Shown piece by piece: positions 10,853-21,525 of a DNA stretch of 64,000 bases. The DNA comes from Cycas panzhihuaensis (lineage: Eukaryota; Cycadophyta): contig CM041465.1 in assembly GCA_023213395.1 (NCBI GenBank), forward strand, positions 249,867,741 through 249,931,740, in the 5' to 3' direction. A program made the translations under genes and the position numbers. Numbering within the stretch: position 1 is the stretch's first letter; the number at the start of each line of letters is the position of its first letter. Below the pieces are notes generated by a model that saw only the letters and a list, made by a program, of their open reading frames with translations, was not told the DNA's origin and did no database searches.

Positions 10853-13800
10853 ATGACTTCTAGCTTTGAGAACATGATTATCCCTAAATTTGATAGAAAT
10901 AATTTACTAAATTGGAGTAGGAGGATGAGACCCATCCTCATAGCTAATGACGTGTGGGAAATTGTGAAGATAGGCTACAACAAATTAGGACAAAATCCAT
11001 CTAATATAGAAAAGGCTACCTATAAGGAGAATATCAAGAAAAACAATGAAGCCTTAGTCCTTATCTTCTGCGCACTTGAAGATCATGTCTTCTCACGAGT
11101 TAGTAAATTTGTTAAGTCTAAAGAAGCTTAGGACACCTTATAGCTAATATATGAAGGAGCAGCCTCCTCTAAATTTTAGAACTTGAGGAGCAAGTTTAAA
11201 AATTTACGTATGATGCCCAATAAATCTATAACAGAATTTATGACCAAAGTCTAAGATATTGTAAACCAAATGAGGTCACTTGGAGATACTGTAACTGAAC
11301 AAAGAGTAGTTGAAAGGATCCTTAGATGTGTTGGGGTTGTAAAACGTTTTGAAATGGTGGCTATTAGTATCAATGTTTCAAAGGATCTAAGCACTCTCAA
11401 AGTAGAACACCTTAGTGCCATGCTTATGTTTATAGAAGAGTAACAAAGTGCAAATGAATCTCTAGAACATGCCTTTTCTACAAAGGCTTGTATTCAATCT
11501 AACTCCTAAGTAAAAACCTCAAGGCAAAAGGATTCACCTCCAATAAGAAAATGTGGAAATCCTCGAAGAGATACTAGACAAGACCCTCCAAGATATCAAG
11601 CCCCTCGCCAAAGGAGACAAGGAGGACCCTAACAACATGAAGACCCTCCAAGAAATACCAATCAAAGGAGACAATTTGAGAATCATCCTTGTTGTCCAAA
11701 TTGCCAAGGAAATTCTCAATCTTCAAGATCAAATCAGGCATATCGTGACAACAGACCAAGAGATAACCCTCCTCAATCTTATGAGGAAATGGAGGAGATC
11801 TTTTAATATTGATCATTCTCATCCAAGAAGTTAAAGCCTAAGTTATGGAAGAAGAGATCCATTATATTATACTTATTACTATAGAAGTGGTCACAATGAA
11901 GACAAATATTTTTCAAAACATGGACCACCATCTAGAGGACATGCTCAAAATTTATCTGAATCAAAGGTTAATAACAAGTTATTTTTATCTAGTTTTTCTA
12001 CTCAGGAAGAAGATGGTGATAGTTGGTACATCGATTTAGGTTGCTCAACCCACATGACCCACAAAGAATATTTATTTCAGACCTTAGATAAAAATAAAAA
12101 AAGGTCCATCATGTTTGGAGATAATACCTTCCATGAATCAATTGGGAAAGGTAACATAACCTTGATGACTAATATTAGTAAATATAGACACTTAGATGAT
12201 GTCTTATATGTCCCTACCCTAAGGTAGAACTTACTATCAGTAGGATAGATGATGGAACAAGATTACAAGGTGATTTTTTATAATGGCAAATGTGTTATCA
12301 AAGATAAGAGGAAAAATCAAGCTATTGTTGCCAAAGGAAAAATGACTAAGGATCGTCTATTTAAGCTTATCCTCACTCCTTCAGATACCTATGCCCTCAA
12401 AACTTTAACTACCATGGATAGTGATTTGTGGCATAGAAGGTTTACTCATCTTAACTACAACAACTTGGCTCTTATAAAAAGGTTGGACATGGTTAAAAAC
12501 TTGTGTAAGGGATGCCTTCTTGGTAAACACCATAGAGAAAGCTTTCTAGATCATAGCCATCAAGTATTTTTCCTCTTCAATTGGTACACATAGATATTTG
12601 TGGACCTATGACTACTCCCTCCTTAGCAGGTGTGAAATATTTTCTCACATTCATTAATGACTTCATAAGGAAGACATGGGTTTTCTTTCTAAGATATAAA
12701 TTAGATGTTTTCAATCACTTTGTTGACTTCAAAACCTTTGTAAAGCGATAAAGTGGATATCATATCCTATCTCTAAGATCAGATAATAGAGGAGAGTTTA
12801 CATTTAATGCTTTCAAAGACTATTATATCTGCCATGGGATCATGAGACAATTCACCACCCCCTACATCCCACAACAAAATGGTGTAGCAGAAAGGAAGAA
12901 TTGAACTATAATTGAAATGGAAAGATGTATGCTTAAAGATAAGAACTTGAGCCACGAATTTTGGGTTGAAGTAGTTTATACAACCGTCTACTTACTCAAT
13001 AGATGTTCCACTAAAGTGCTTAGGTGTAAAACTCCAGAAGAAGCATGGACTAGTTATAAACCAAGTATACATCATCTCGGGGTATTTGGATGTCTGGCAT
13101 ATGTCTATATTCCTGATTAAAGAAGAACCAAGTTGGATGACCATAGTGTCAAATGTATCTTTATTGGCTATAGTAAATCTTCTAAATCCTACAAGGTCTA
13201 TGATTCAAAATCAAGAAAAATTATAATGAGTAGATACATCAAGTTTTAGGAAGACACCTACTACCAAGATAATCAGGAAAAGAAGAAGGAGATTGCCATT
13301 AAATTTGACACATCATATAAATCTAAATATATGCCTCCTATGTAGAGAATTATCCAAGAACCAACTAGGGAGGAAACTTCATCTCAACCTCCACCACAAC
13401 AACTATCCAAATGGGTTCATCGCAACCATGACTTGGGAAATATCTTGGATAACAATAGAAGATCCACATGCTCACATAGGGTCAACTTTACCCTAATGAA
13501 CAAGGTACTTAAAACTCATGAGCCTCAAACCTTTGTTGAGGCTAATCAACATGAATGTTGGCAGAAAGCCATGGAAGAGGAATATAAGTCCATTATTAAG
13601 AATGATACATGGGAACTCGTTGACTTGCCACCAAAGAAGAAAACTATTGGACCAAGTTCCACTCAGATGGCTCCATTGACAAATATAAAGCTAGATTGGT
13701 TGCAAAAGGATATACTCAAAGAGAAGGCATAGACTATACAGAAACATTTACCCCTATCACTAGGATGGAATATGTTCAAATGATGATGAGTTTAGCCGCC

Positions 13801-14960
13801 CAAATGGGTTAGAAATTTTATCAAATATATGCAAAAAGTGCTTTCCTAAATGGATATATTAAAGAAGACATCTATGTCACTCAACCCCTCGATTTTGAAG
13901 TTAGGGGGGAAGAGAACAAAGTATATAAATTAAAAAAGGCACTATATGGTCTAAAACAAGCACTTAGGGCTTGGTATTCCCACATAGACAAGTATTTCAA
14001 AGATCAAGGATTTGAGAGATCTCAAGTAGATCTAAACTTATACACTCAAATCAAGGGAAGTTTAATCTTGATTGTAGGTCTTTATGTGGATGACCTAGTC
14101 TATACCAAAAATGACTCCCATCTTTTACATCAATTTAAAGATGCTATATGTAGGGAGCTCAAGATGACAGACTTAGGCCTTATGCATTACTTCCTAGGAT
14201 TGGAAATCTGGCAAGATAAATAAGGAATCTTTATCTCTCAATATAAATGTATATTGGATCTATTACAAATGTTCAGAATGATAGATTACAAACCATTGGC
14301 AATCCTAGCAGAAACTAGAATCAAACTATCTAAGACAGATGATTCGACTTTAGTTGATCTAACTCTGTATAGATAGCTCATTAGCAACCTAATATATTTG
14401 ACATCTACTTGACCAGAGATAATATACTCAGTCAGTGTTGTGTCCAGGTTCATACAGGATCTAAAGACCTCCCATCGACAAGCTACCAAGAGAATCCTTA
14501 AACACCTTAAAAGGACTCCAAACTTTGGGTTATATTACAAAGCCACATCCAAATTTCAGTTGATTGGTTACACAAACTCATATTAGGCAGGTGATGTTGA
14601 TGATAGAAAATCTATAACGGGTTATGTATTCAGTATGGGATCAGCAGTAGTAGCTTAGAGTACAGAGACGTAAAATACCTTTTCCTTATCCATAACCGAG
14701 GCAAAATATAAAGTAGCAATTGCAAGAGCTTGTGAATCAATATGGCTAAGAAGACTTTTACAGGATTTTTGGAATAAACAACAAGGTCCCACTAGAATTT
14801 GGTGTGACAATCAAAGCACTATCCAAATGGCCTAAAATCTAATATTCCATAGCAGAATAAAATATATTGAGACTCAACACCACTTTATTCGGGAACTTGT
14901 ATAAGTAGATGAGATCAAGCTTATTGCAGCATCGAAGATCAGACAACATATATTTTTTTA
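10853..14960 (+). pseudogene. COP2 gag-pol polyprotein (broken)
   Basis: The ATG at 10853 opens a gag frame with LNWSR and a stretch (about 11160-11440) typical of copia gag. A degenerate zinc-knuckle region follows near 11870-11930. Protease is seen at 12024-12062 (WYIDLGCSTHMTH; leucine replaces the usual serine after the catalytic aspartate). The pre-integrase segment is at 12420-12560 (LWHRRFTH, CKGCLLGK). Integrase spans about 12580-13260 (TPYIPQQNGVAERKN). Reverse transcriptase spans about 13690-14250 with LYVDDL at 14079-14093. RNase H is at about 14470-14960 (SITGYVF, WCDNQS). The domains lie in several frames with many stops, so no full polyprotein is possible. Confidence 0.92.
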
Positions 14961-15025
14961 AAGGCTTTGAGAAATATCAAATTCCAGAAGTTCAAAGAAA
15001 ATTTGGGAGTCATCCACATTGTGCT

Positions 15026-15037
15026 TATGGGGGAGAA
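15026..15037 (+). promoter_or_regulatory. COP2 polypurine tract
   Basis: The tract tatgggggagaa abuts the 3' LTR and is the usual plus-strand priming site. Confidence 0.85.
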
Positions 15038-15383
15038 TGTTGGGACTAACCCCAATGTTACAGAAGAATCATGCACCTAGGACCCCTCAAAGCCACCTTT
15101 GAGGCTCCCTAAGGCACCTAGAGCCTCCCAATAGACACCTAGAGCCAATGCAACATTATTAAGGTACGTGTATTATTTATTATTATTATTATTTTAATAT
15201 TGTTTGAATATTTATCAGCTAACGTGCATGTTAGGTGATGGCACTTGTTGCTTCCCCAAAAATCTATTTAAGGGATGGAAATACCTCCCTGGTGTTCTTT
15301 AATACCACTATTGTTTAGAAAGTATCTGTTAACTCAAGATGTGCACAATCTAATGTCCCGCTTTGCTTCTCTGAAATCCATCA
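15038..15383 (+). repeat. COP2 3' LTR (346 bp)
   Basis: It matches 7078-7417, starts TGTTGGG and ends CCATCA before the CCCCA duplication. Most differences from the 5' LTR are C/T or G/A, as expected from decay of methylated cytosines. Confidence 0.95.
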
Positions 15384-15388
15384 CCCCA
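15384..15388. repeat. Right target-site duplication of COP2 (CCCCA)
   Basis: This is the second copy of CCCCA. LIN1 ORF2 continues immediately after it. Confidence 0.93.
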
Positions 15389-16249
15389 TACTTGGGTATT
15401 CTCTTATTTTTCAGAAATATGACTAAGGAGATGTAGAATCCCCTAATAGATAAGATTCAGAGAAAGTTGGATAGTTGGAAGGGAGTTATCCCAAGCCAAG
15501 CCAGAAAGGTTCTACCAGTTGCCTCCTCCTTCCAAAACATTCTAGTGTAATAGATGACTTTGTTCAAAATGTCAAGTTAGGTCTTAGCAATGATAGAATC
15601 TGTCTAGAAGAGATTCCTTTGGTCTGAGGTGGAAGACAAGGACAGGATTCACCTGGTGGGTTGGGATAAGGTGTACCTCCCAAAGTGGGCAAGAGGTTTA
15701 AACCTTAGAAGACTCTCACTTTTCAATAGTGCTTTGGTTATAAAGATTGGCTAGTGCCTGGTTAGAAAGGTAGGAGGATTATGGGAAAGGATACTGACTA
15801 AAAGTACCTTCATAGAGGGAAATTTTAAAATACAAATCTAGTGCTTTCCTATGGATCCCCTATTTGGAGGAGTATACTAAAATCTAAAGAAATGTTAAAG
15901 AGAGGGGCACATTGGAAGGTGGGAGATGGTAATACTATAAGCTTCTGGGAGGGTGTTTAGTGTGGCAACTCGAAGCTTAACAATAGACCTAACTTGGCCC
16001 CTCTGTAAATCAAGTGCAAGAGGAGGTACAGGATAAAGGTAAAAGACTACTAGTAGGAATGAGTAGACACAAAAGATGGAGAAGCTTCGAGGAGCTTGAG
16101 GGGTAGTCCATCTCCTAGAAGAGGATCGATGCCCTCAGAGTAGAAATTGATGGGTGCTACATTCCTAAAAAGGAGGAAGCAGATTGCATGGTGTGGTTGT
16201 GATCTCACTCGAGTGATTACTCAATGAAGCAAGGATATCATCATTTATA

Positions 16250-16540
16250 CTATGAAAGGGAGGATCAGAGGAACCTACTTTTGGAAGGGGTCTAGAAACT
16301 AAACCTGTATCCTAAGGTCATGGTGTTTTGGTGGGTGTGTTTGAAAAATAAAATACTCACAATCGATAATCTTAGAAAGAGGGGATTCATGATGCCAAAT
16401 AGGTGTATTCTTTGTAGTGTTAAGGAGGAATCTATAGAACATATCCTTCTTCACTATGATTTTGCTAGGAAAGTGTGGAGGCTAGTTTTTGGTATGTTTG
16501 AGATCCAGTGGATGAATTCAGGGACTCTAGTAGAATAATG
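16250..16540 (+). pseudogene. LIN1 zf-RVT zinc-binding region
   Basis: An open frame at 16320-16538 reads through CILCSVKEESIEHILLH, the Cys-x2-Cys ... His-x3-His pattern of the zf-RVT region after plant L1 reverse transcriptases. It follows the tryptophan-rich FWW segment usual for this region. It is part of ORF2, not a separate gene. Confidence 0.8.
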
Positions 16541-16810
16541 GCTATCTTGGTGTAGCCCTTTCAAGAGTAGATCCTTATCTAACATATGGCAAGTCTCTCT
16601 CCCATTACTAATGTGGAACCTATGGAAAGTGAGGAATATGAGGCTCTTCTAAGATAAACAGCTTGATGAATATAGAATCTTCAGCATCATCCATACGAAA
16701 GTGCAAGAAATAGGGAAGCCCAAAGATGAAAAATATGTGTTGTCCCAAGAGGGCTCCATACTAAAAAAATAGGGGATCATCTCCAAGATCCATAGGGAGA
16801 TTAGAAGTTC

Positions 16811-17158
16811 TTGTTCTTAGCCCCCTCAGGAGACTCGTGGGTTAAGATTAATTTTGACGAGGCCACTAATGGAAACCCTAGGGAAGTTGGGGGAGGGGGC
16901 ATCTTTAGATATTCTAAAAGGGGTCTTAAGTGGGCTTTCGTTGAATACTATGGTCAACAAACAAACCACATAGCTGAGATGGAAGCTATGATGAAAGTCA
17001 TGGATTTGGCTATTAAACGGGGGCATGATAAGATAATTTTAGAAGGGGACTCACTAAATGTCATTAATCTCCTCAAAGTAACAATGGACCCAAACTGGAG
17101 AACAAAAGTTGTAATCAGGGATACGTAAGAAGTATTGAAAGGAGCCAATGTTGTTCAA

Positions 17159-17211
<53 letters not shown>

Positions 17212-17250
17212 CAATAAGGTAGCATACAGGCTGGTAAATTAGGGGGTTAC
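16811..17250 (+). pseudogene. LIN1 C-terminal RNase HI-like domain, interrupted by (TA)n
   Basis: The frame at 16811-17128 shows WVKINFDEATNGNPR, AEMEAM and LEGDSLNVI. These are the first three acidic catalytic positions (Asp, Glu, Asp) of the plant-type RNase HI family (RVT_3) known at the C-terminus of some plant L1 elements. The segment that should carry the final His/Asp region is displaced by a (TA)n tract at 17162-17208. After it, NKVAYRLVN resembles the usual NKVADRLA end with aspartate changed to tyrosine. It would degrade RNA in RNA-DNA hybrids during LINE copying. Confidence 0.85.
17162..17208. repeat. (TA)n microsatellite within LIN1 RNase H
   Basis: There are about 23 TA units. 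It lies inside what should be coding sequence between the third and fourth catalytic regions. Confidence 0.95.
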
Positions 17251-17510
17251 CCACAGAAGGTCTATGGTTTGGGGAGAGGATCTTCTAGAGGATATAATGA
17301 GGCTAGTTGAGGAGGAGGAGGGGATCTAAGAGAGGTAGTAGAGCTAGCTATCGGTCTTGTCATGGCAGGGTGCGTTCGTATTAGTTTAGTTAGGCCATGG
17401 CCTTATCATGGCTATTTTTATTTTGTTTTTGTCACTAGGAAGATTAATGTATAAGGTTTTAGGATCCTATTAAAACTAACATTAATTATTTTACCTTACC
17501 AAAAAAAAAA

Positions 17511-17527
17511 GTTCTAGGGATAAAGGA
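17511..17527. repeat. Right target-site duplication of LIN1
   Basis: It is an exact match to 2363-2379, placed directly after the poly-A run. COP1 gag resumes after it. Confidence 0.93.
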
Positions 17528-19001
17528 TAATCCCCTAAAGGTAGAGGTCAACTTGGAAATCAATTTCAATAGAAAGGATATTATCAACATCAAGGATATC
17601 AAGTACAAGTTCAAGGTAACTATTAAGGACAAGGTCCAAGTTAATTCTACTAAGGGTAAAATTAGTTTCAAGGTCAAAGGTGTTTTCAAAGCTAAGGTCA
17701 AGGCCAAAATTATGGACCTTAAGGAAGAGGAAGAGGTCAAAGTCCTAGGAAGAGAAACCAAGGATAAAGAGGTAGAAGCCCAATGGGTAGAGGAATAATC
17801 CAATGTTCATACTACCATAGAAATGGGTACTTAGAGGAAAATTTCTTTGCAAAAAGGTCAAGTTCATAAAGGGGAACTACTAATACAGTTGTTGAGGAAA
17901 GATAAGATAATAGATTATTTTTTTCAAGTTTAATAGCCAATGAGGAACAAGAAAGTTGGTGTATAGATTCAGGGTGTTCCACATGCATGACTCATAAAGA
18001 AGAGTGGTTTAAAGAATTGGATAACATGAAGAAAAGTAAGACCATATTTGGTGATAACACCACTCAAACAACTATTGGAAAAGGAAATGTCTGCATACAA
18101 ACTAATTTTGGAGAAACAAGGTGTATAAATGATGTGCTATATGTTTCAGCCTTTAAGAAGAACTTACTTTCAGTGAGGCAGATGATGGAACATAAATACA
18201 AAGTAATCTTTGATAATGGAGAATGCACCATCAAAGATAAATTAAGGAATAAAGTAATTATGGCCAAAGTCATACCCCCAATAGATTATTATGCCTTAAA
18301 GACATAAACCAATATGGATAGTGAAACATGACACAAAAGACTTAGCTATGTAAACTATAATAATTTGGCCTTGATGAAGGAAATAGATATGGTAATTGGA
18401 CTACCTACCATTGAACTTAGCAAGAAACTATGTAAAGGATATATACTTAGAAAGTAACAAAGAGAAAGTTTTCCCAATGAAAGTTATAAGGCCAATGGGC
18501 CCCTTCAATTAGTATATACAGACTTATGTGATCCAATGGATGTGCTATTACTTGGAGGTGCTAAGTTTTTTATGACATTTATTGATGACTTGATAAGGAT
18601 GACACGGATATACTTCCTTAAATTCAAGTAAGATGCTCTACAATATTTCATGGACTTCAAACTATGGTGAAAAAATAAAGTGGACTTAGAATTTTGGCAT
18701 TAACATCAAACAATTGGGGAGAATTCATTTTGAATAAATTTAAATATTATTATAGGTATTGTGGCATAAGAAAACATCTTATAAATCCTTATACCCCACA
18801 ATAAAATAGGGTTATTGAAAGGACGAATAGAACAATTATTGAAATGGCAAGAAGCGTGCTTAAGGACAAGCATCTAGGAAATGAATATTAGACTAAAGTT
18901 TGTACATACAATTATTTATGTGATAAATAAGTGTACCACTAAAGCAGTTAGGTCGATTACACCAAAAGAAGCTTGGATAAGATATAAGTCAAGCATCAAA
19001 C
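17528..19001 (+). pseudogene. COP1 gag end, protease, pre-integrase and integrase start (broken)
   Basis: Gag resumes with glutamine/glycine-rich sequence (about 17540-17790). A degenerate zinc-knuckle segment follows (about 17800-17850). Protease is clear at 17957-17995 (WCIDSGCSTCMTH, catalytic Asp-Ser-Gly kept). The frame 17987-18307 continues through the protease end and the LLSVRQ segment before the pre-integrase domain. Integrase traces run from about 18500 (LVYTDLCDPM) to 19001, ending at EAWIRYK. GYP1 then interrupts it; the next integrase residues are at 42859. Confidence 0.85.
18997..19001. repeat. Left target-site duplication of GYP1 (CAAAC)
   Basis: CAAAC at 18997-19001 is repeated at 42854-42858. 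Removing GYP1 and one copy restores COP1 integrase (ending ...SSIK, continuing HLRIFGCIAYA). Confidence 0.88.
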
Positions 19002-20169
19002 TAATCTGAATCTTAAGTGGGAAAGTGAAAACTTTAACCAATTGAAACAAAAACTAGAACAATTTACATATTATTACATAGAATTGGAAATATTTAGAAT
19101 TTTCTTACAAAACTCCTTTTGTTTGTTCTCTGTTGAGCATGCAAGGGACTGCTACAGTGTTTTGGGAGAGAGAAATTGAGTGATGGACGCTCTTTGAGCT
19201 ATTACTCGTCCCCTAGAACCTCCGTCTCGAAGTTTGTAAAAACATTTTTGGTCTTTTATTACCAGAAACCCCCTTTTTGGTGAAGAAGATTGGCTAGCGT
19301 CTCTTTCTGGGACTGCTACAACTTCTATCTTCTCCACTCGGCTGCAACTGCGATCTTTCGGGCTCCTTCAAGATCCCCGCAATAGGTTTTTCCACTGCGT
19401 TTCTGCTGTGTTCTCTCCCAACACAGATTTTCACTTTCTAGAGGCGTTCTTTTTCCGAAAAATAATTTTCTCGAGGCTTTTCTCGAATCTTGCTCCGTGC
19501 TGCGTCTAGGGCTGCGGCATCCTCTCTTTCCTATCGAAAATCTCTGTCGAGATCCCCTGAATTCCCCTTCAGAAATTCACTTAAAAGCATTTTTATTTAG
19601 GGTTATTTTTCTGTTTTCTGTTTTCTAACAGGTTTCAAAACAGTTTGTTAAATCTTGAAAAAATTCTTTTATTTTGGAGTTTTTCCTCTTTAAATGTGTA
19701 GAGGACACATATGCGTACCCTCTCCTCAAATTTCGTGTTAAACGGTTTCTGTTTGAGCTGCCAAAACCATTTCTATTTTTGTTATTTTTTCATTTTTTGA
19801 CTTTTGCGTAGCAGCCTCCGCAGTTGCACGTAGCAGTCTCCATACCTTACGTAGTAGTCTCTGCAGTTCTATAGTAGTTCCGTAGTAGCCTGTAGTAGCT
19901 CTGTAGTAGCCTGTAGTAGCTCTATAGCAGTCGTAGCACTTGCGTAGCACCTTGGTAGCAGTTGTAGCACCTTAGTAGCAGTTATAGCACCTTAGTAGCA
20001 CCTTTTTGCACTTGTAGAAATACATTTTTATATTTTTTAAGCCTTTTAAAGGCATGTTTCTACTAAATGAAGACCATTAAGCCTTTTTTAAGGCAAATTT
20101 CTACTACATAAAGACTATTTACATGAAAAACAAAGTATTTAGAGTATTTTAAAGATCCGAAATGGATCA
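19002..20169 (-). repeat. GYP1 3' LTR (1168 bp)
   Basis: It matches 41685-42853 throughout, including the GTAG-rich segment, and ends in ATCA on the plus strand. By eye the first 230 bases differ at roughly one in eleven positions, mainly transitions. Confidence 0.93.
19804..20012. repeat. Degenerate GTAG/GTAGCACC short tandem array in GYP1 LTR
   Basis: The segment consists of irregular repeats of GTAGTAGC, GTAGTAGCTCT and GTAGCACCTTA-like units. The other LTR has the same array at about 42490-42690 with a different unit count. The function is unknown. Confidence 0.8.
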
Positions 20170-20185
20170 GAACTCCCATTTTTTA
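20170..20185 (-). promoter_or_regulatory. GYP1 polypurine tract
   Basis: On the minus strand the bases next to the 3' LTR read aaaaaatgggagttc, a purine-rich tract suited to plus-strand priming. Confidence 0.65.
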
Positions 20186-20255
20186 GGAGTTTATGGCCTC
20201 ATGAACTTTATAGTTGTAGATGAGGGAATTTGATTTTCCCTATTTCCTTATTGTA

Positions 20256-21520
20256 CTATTTTGCTTTGTTAGGTACTTGTCCTTTCTCTGCAATTCTGAA
20301 GGACTCGATTATGCCTCTTCGAGTGTCGGTCTGCTTCCTTTGAAGAATGCAATCATTTTGCATTGGTTCCTCTTTCTCTATCCGCAACTCCTCTGGGTTT
20401 GGTAAGAGTGGAACTCTGTCTTCATCTTCATCCAACATGGATGACTCGAACATCTTCAGATTTTCAACATTCACTATGGAATACATCTTCATGAATTCTG
20501 CAAGTTCAAGTTGGAAAGCATTTTCCCCAATTTTCTTCAAGATTGTAAAAGGACCATATCGTAAAGGCTTTAGCTTTTTGCCTTCACCTTGCAATCTTTT
20601 CTTACTGAGGTGCAACCAAACTCTATCTCCTTCCTTAAAGGAATGGTTGGTTCTATGTGCATCATGCCGCTACTTATATCTCTGTTGAGATTTTTGAAGC
20701 TGTTCTTCAACCTATTGATGGATTTTTTTTATTCTTTCCAAGAATCTTTGTGCATTTTCATCTCCTTCTTCCTCCTTTCCATTTCCTGTAAAATTGAGCG
20801 TAGAATTCTAAATCGAAAGGACTTGCGTAAATCCCAAACATACCTCAAATGGTGATTTCTGGGTTGAGCTATGGATAGCTCTGTTGAATGCAAATTGCAA
20901 GTATGGGAGAGTTTCATCCTAAGTCTTAGGATGCTTGGCATTGTATCCTCATAACAGTTGTACCAATGTCCTGTTGACAACTTCAGTCTGGCCGTCTGTT
21001 TGAGGATCAAAAGCTGTGCTCATCTTTAGCTTCGTATCCATCATTCCCCAAAGTGTTTGCCAAAAATGACTCAGAAATCTTCTGTCTCGATCAGAAATGA
21101 TTAAGTTGGGAAGTCCAAAATACTTCCAAACATGCTGGAAAAATAATCTAGCTATGTCTTCTCCTATATGTGTCTTCCTACAGGGAATCAACATCACCAT
21201 TTTACTGAACCGATCAACAACTACAAACAAATAATCCATACCATTTTTAATTTGTGGTGGTCCTCCCAGGAAATCCATGGAGATACTTTCCCACGGTCGT
21301 GATGGAATAGGAAGTGGAATGTACAATCCAAACTTCCTATTGGCCGGCTTTGATGTGCTACATAATGTACACCCTCGTACTGCTTTAGTCACATCTTGCT
21401 GCATGTTTGGCCAATACATATATCGATGTAAGTTTAGCAATGTCTTTCCCACTCCAAAGTGTCCTGCAACTCGAGAGGTGTGAGCTTCTCTTATCCACTT
21501 CATTCGGTCTGCATGCTTTG
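20256..21520 (-). pseudogene. GYP1 integrase, C-terminal part (broken)
   Basis: The minus-strand frame 21503-20949 has the zinc-binding His/His then CTLC pattern. It also has the catalytic triad: Asp in SMDFLGG, Asp in IISDRD, and Glu in GQTEVVNRTL. The remainder is read in other frames to 20256, ending with RVWLHLSKKRLQG and KLKPLRYGPF, typical of the gypsy integrase C-terminal DNA-binding part. The tail (LQRKQTDTRRG and following) resembles a divergent chromodomain-like end, but this is a weak call. The upstream few residues of integrase lie beyond GYP2, at 38319 onward. Confidence 0.88.
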
Positions 21521-21525
21521 GAATG
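21521..21525. repeat. Left target-site duplication of GYP2 (GAATG)
   Basis: GAATG here pairs with AAATG at 38314-38318, differing by one G-to-A change. GYP1 integrase reads across the site as LCI then PKHADRMKW on the minus strand, which confirms the boundary. Confidence 0.85.

Larger units (their letters stand above)
7078..15383 (+). mobile_element. COP2: complete-structure Ty1/copia retrotransposon nested in LIN1
   Basis: COP2 has a 5' LTR (7078-7417), an initiator-Met primer-binding site, a long 3.4 kb leader, gag-pol from 10853 to about 14960, a polypurine tract and a 3' LTR (15038-15383), within a CCCCA duplication. LTR termini are TGTTGGG and CCATCA. Domain order is gag, protease, pre-integrase, integrase, reverse transcriptase, RNase H, which is diagnostic of copia. 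The LTRs differ at roughly one base in ten by eye, and gag-pol is full of stops and frameshifts, so the insertion is old. Confidence 0.95.
4283..17329 (+). pseudogene. LIN1 ORF2: endonuclease-reverse transcriptase-zf-RVT-RNase H (broken, interrupted by COP2)
   Basis: ORF2 begins with the ATG at 4283 followed by MKLISWNIRGLN, the standard start of the plant L1 apurinic endonuclease. Downstream are QETKL, MNVYAPN and SDLN (in place of GDFN), then SDHSPL at about 5472-5490. Reverse transcriptase follows from about 5900: IDLSKAYDRVSWDYF, GLRQGDPLSPYLF, and FVDD at about 6873-6890. COP2 cuts it after SPTP (7077); the frame resumes at 15389 with YLGIPLFF. A zf-RVT region (about 16250-16540) and an RNase HI-like domain (16811-17250) follow, with a stop at 17327-17329. 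Stops and frameshifts are frequent. The protein would nick DNA and prime reverse transcription at the nick. Confidence 0.88.
2380..17510 (+). mobile_element. LIN1: full-length L1-type LINE with C-terminal RNase H
   Basis: LIN1 is flanked by a 17-20 bp target-site duplication and ends in a short poly-A run (17501-17510). Removing COP2 and its 5 bp duplication leaves about 6.8 kb, a normal size for a full-length plant L1. The order is 5' UTR (2380-3003), ORF1 (3004-4071), ORF2 endonuclease (from 4283, with an internal tandem duplication), reverse transcriptase (interrupted by COP2 at 7078), zinc-binding zf-RVT region, RNase HI-like domain, short 3' UTR and poly-A. Both ORFs carry many stops, so it is dead. 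Confidence 0.92.

Noticed and set aside
17486-17803. 105-codon minus-strand ORF rich in serine and leucine
   Set aside because: It is antisense to the glutamine/glycine-rich COP1 gag tail; low complexity explains the open frame.
19804-20012. GTAG array as a CRISPR-like array
   Set aside because: Units are very short and irregular with no unique spacers, and the context is a plant LTR.
20256-20405. Certain chromodomain at the GYP1 integrase end
   Set aside because: The tail only loosely resembles chromodomain-like ends; the key aromatic cage residues cannot be identified, so it is left as a weak possibility.
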